Shown: one piece after another, positions 62,280 through 64,000 of the stretch
How the letters are laid out: every line of letters starts with the position of its first letter
How positions within the stretch are numbered: position 1 is the stretch's first letter
Source of the DNA: Sulfurospirillum sp. UBA4058
GTDB lineage: Bacteria; Campylobacterota; Campylobacteria; Campylobacterales; Sulfurospirillaceae
NCBI GenBank assembly: GCA_002382085.1
Contig: DFZK01000004.1
Span: forward strand, 1-64,000
DNA: 64,000 bases
Direction: 5' to 3'
Program-made: the position numbers and the translations under genes
Notes under the pieces: model-generated
Databases searched by the model: none
Told to the model about the DNA's origin: nothing
Seen by the model: the letters and a program-made list of their open reading frames with translations, nothing else

Positions 62280-63265
62280 GCGTTTATCATCTCCATTAAG
62301 CCTTTGGCGTCTAGCCATTGTGTGTTGGTCTCAGAACTGTACTCAAAGCCGTATTTTACAGGAGTTCCTTCTTCTTTGAGTGCGTTACATGTAAAGTCAT
62401 TGCGTTGGGTAAAAAGAATGCTCGGTTGAATGACGTAGTGGTCGTGAAATTCCAGTGTTAAGTGGCTGTCATCTTTGGGTACCATCACCTCGTGCATCTT
62501 CTCCCCAGGGCGAATGCCGATGATCTTCACACCCAAATGCGGTGCCATACTTTTGGCTAAATCAACCATTTTCATTGAAGGAATTTTAGGGATGAAAATT
62601 TCGCCGCCTTGCATACGCCCAAAGTTTTTGAGCACAAAATTGACCCCTTGCTCTAAGGTAATCCAAAAACGTGTCATTTCCGCTTCGGTAATGGGAAGCT
62701 CTTTGACACCTTCGGCGATCAGCTTTTTAAACAGAGGCACAACGGAGCCGCGGCTTCCTACGACATTGCCATAACGGACCACGGCAAACTGGGTTCTGCG
62801 TGCTCCTCTGATGTTATTGGCGGCGATGAAAAGTTTATCACTCGCCAGCTTGGTTGCACCGTAAAGATTGATGGGGTTAGCGGCTTTATCGGTGGAGAGG
62901 GCGATGACTTTTTGCACACCGCATTCAAGTGCCGCGTCGATGACGTTTCCCGCACCGTTAATGTTCGTTTTAATGCACTCCATCGGGTTGTACTCGGCAA
63001 TAGGGACGTGTTTGAGTGCGGCAGCATGAATGACGTAATGCACGCCGTACATCGCGTTTTTCAAACGATCGACATCGCGCACGTCGCCGATGAAAAAGCG
63101 CATGCATGGATCGTTGAATTGTTGTGCCATTTCATACTGTTTGAGCTCGTCTCTGGAGTAGATGATGATTTTATTGGGTTTGTAATTTTTTAAAAGAATC
63201 TCGGTATATTTTTTGCCAAAACTGCCTGTACCGCCGGTGATAAGAATATTTTTTCCGTTAAACAC
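62276..63265 (-). CDS. pseB: UDP-GlcNAc 4,6-dehydratase (5-inverting)
   Basis: The product has 329 residues. Extended SDR fold: NILITGGTGSFGKKYTEILL at the start, HAAALKHVPIAEYNP, ALSTDKAANPINLYGATKLA with the modified catalytic triad of this family. First enzyme of pseudaminic acid synthesis. It is the promoter-proximal gene; the order is pseB-C-F-G-H-I-methyltransferase-pseA-hisH-hisF-maf, with overlaps throughout. Confidence 0.96.
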   Translation of the reverse strand: MFNGKNILITGGTGSFGKKYTEILLKNYKPNKIIIYSRDELKQYEMAQQFNDPCMRFFIGDVRDVDRLKNAMYGVHYVIHAAALKHVPIAEYNPMECIKTNINGAGNVIDAALECGVQKVIALSTDKAANPINLYGATKLASDKLFIAANNIRGARRTQFAVVRYGNVVGSRGSVVPLFKKLIAEGVKELPITEAEMTRFWITLEQGVNFVLKNFGRMQGGEIFIPKIPSMKMVDLAKSMAPHLGVKIIGIRPGEKMHEVMVPKDDSHLTLEFHDHYVIQPSILFTQRNDFTCNALKEEGTPVKYGFEYSSETNTQWLDAKGLMEMINA

Positions 63266-63334
63266 GATAACCCTTTCTCGAAAGAATTCTATGTACTAAA
63301 ATTTTTAAAAAGCAATTTTGATTCCGTTTCGTAT

Positions 63335-63364
63335 TTGACAAGCGCATCTTTGGAGTAGTATAAT
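63335..63364 (+). promoter_or_regulatory. Sigma-70 promoter of the second flagellin-like gene
   Basis: TTGACA (63335-63340) and TATAAT (63359-63364), spacer 18 bases, AAGGAG 63381-63386 before the ATG. Both boxes match the consensus exactly. No sigma-28 box is seen, unlike flaA. Confidence 0.85.
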
Positions 63365-63392
63365 AAAGAGATCTTTAAAAAAGGAGCATGTT

Positions 63393-64000
63393 ATGACGAT
63401 TTCAAGCAGTTCCAATAACCAAATTTTAAACCTCATTTCTCACAATAAAAACGCTACCGATACGACGTTGGAAAAACTTGCGGCAACACGCGAATTAACG
63501 GGTGCCGATAGCGCAAATTTGATGATTTCCGATGCGCTTGCTTCACAGATTTCAACCATCAGTCAAAATGTTCAAAATGCCAATGAAACGGTCAGTATGT
63601 ACCAGATTGCAGATAGCTCTTTACGGGCGATGAGTGCCGGAACGGAACGGTTAAACGATCTTTCCGTTCGTTACAATAGTGCTTCTGTGAACAGCGATCA
63701 AAAAGCGATGCTCCAAGAAGAGTTTGACGCGATCAACCAATCGATGCAAGACATCGCCAATCAAACGACCTACAACGGCATTAACCTTCTTTCCGAAAGT
63801 TACGGGCTTGATGTTTCGGGATTAAGTACCTTGAGTATCGACGATCAGCAAAGTATCGGTGATTTTTCGCAAAGTATCGCATCACTTTCGTCAACGGCAA
63901 GTTCGCGTATCAACGGTGCAACGAGCGATATTAACAACGCGTTAACGACGATCACGAATCTCAGCAGTGCCGATTCGCAAGTTTCACAAACGCCTCTGGA
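63393..64000 (+). CDS. Divergent flagellin-like protein (truncated by the window end)
   Basis: The frame runs open from ATG 63393 to the end of the window (about 202 codons). MTISSSSNNQILNLISHNKNATD replaces the usual MGFRINTN-start. Typical D1 features remain: LAATRELTGADSANLMISDALASQ, SVNSDQKAMLQEEFDAINQSMQ and TTYNGINLLS. It is a flagellin-like protein, perhaps a minor flagellin or secreted regulator such as FlaC. It is divergent from pseB and comes from a sigma-70-type promoter. Confidence 0.8.
   Translation, partial: MTISSSSNNQILNLISHNKNATDTTLEKLAATRELTGADSANLMISDALASQISTISQNVQNANETVSMYQIADSSLRAMSAGTERLNDLSVRYNSASVNSDQKAMLQEEFDAINQSMQDIANQTTYNGINLLSESYGLDVSGLSTLSIDDQQSIGDFSQSIASLSSTASSRINGATSDINNALTTITNLSSADSQVSQTPL

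Larger units (their letters stand above)
181..62394. repeat. Dispersed palindrome TTACATGTAA
   Basis: I read ACATGT about 49 times in the window; 16 are extended to the perfect palindrome TTACATGTAA, and most of these to CTTTACATGTAAAG or close. Starts of the 10-mers: 181, 3696, 11647, 21596, 24357, 25863, 38869, 40301, 49923, 56835, 59831, 59915, 60263, 60782, 61370 and 62385. They lie inside genes (as L-H-V-K or F-T-C-K) and before genes (mrp, leuC, topA). Simple base composition predicts well under one. Function unknown. Confidence 0.85.

Noticed and set aside
1..64000. Search by eye for tRNA, rRNA, insertion sequences and prophage genes
   Set aside because: No T-loop consensus, transposase, integrase or terminal repeats were recognised.

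Overview
The window looks like a chromosomal segment of a free-living, respiratory member of the Campylobacterota (Epsilonproteobacteria), most like Sulfurospirillum. The evidence is the recA-eno order, a futalosine-pathway menaquinone gene (mqnD), a periplasmic Tat-exported molybdoenzyme with Moco genes nearby, a DUF3373-type porin, short Campylobacterota-type BioB, and a flagellin/pseudaminic-acid locus with Maf. No rRNA, tRNA, CRISPR array, IS element or prophage was seen.

Layout. 1-4.1 kb: two near-identical small periplasmic proteins, a large porin, and convergent mrp plus a small unknown gene. 4.2-12.4 kb: a tightly packed operon with a double rhodanese, type II DMSO-reductase-family alpha and beta subunits, a haem-b gamma subunit fused to cytochrome c, a small Cys-containing exported protein, a TorD-like chaperone and a multi-cluster ferredoxin. 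12.4-21.9 kb: small lipoprotein, DUF4405 membrane protein, DUF6781-like coiled-coil protein, DUF493, moaC, RRM protein, pldA, Dabb protein, double NosL protein, then leuC-mobA-degenerate EAL protein. 22-33.9 kb: peroxiredoxin, GGCT-like protein, GNAT-ogt-glycerate kinase-NFACT protein, cdsA-dxr, a uracil/xanthine permease, an alanine symporter, a phosphoesterase and a papain-like lipoprotein. 34-41.9 kb: a repeat-bearing leader before fmdE and a Cache-PAS-GGDEF-EAL protein, an M15 peptidase, tsaD, a small kinase and mqnD-fliQ-murB. 42-49.9 kb: recA-eno-FtsB-like-AMIN, gltA, bioB, topA. 50-64 kb: a giant flagellin, then on the minus strand pseB-C-F-G-H-I, a methyltransferase, pseA-hisH-hisF and maf, and finally a second, divergent flagellin-like gene cut by the window end.

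How it works together. The 4.2-12.4 kb operon encodes a periplasmic oxyanion (or related) redox enzyme with its maturation factors; moaC and mobA, 2 and 7 kb downstream, make its cofactor. The 50-63 kb locus makes the flagellin, makes CMP-pseudaminic acid and an acetamidino derivative, and attaches the sugar through Maf.

The most unusual signals are (1) a strongly over-represented palindrome centred on ACATGT, often extended to CTTTACATGTAAAG, scattered inside and between genes on the whole window; (2) a flagellin of about 808 residues whose variable domain consists of hexapeptide repeats with a 36-residue super-period, suggesting a left-handed beta-helix; (3) the gamma subunit-cytochrome c fusion in the molybdoenzyme operon; and (4) a 91-bp tandem repeat with hairpins in the leader of the fmdE operon.
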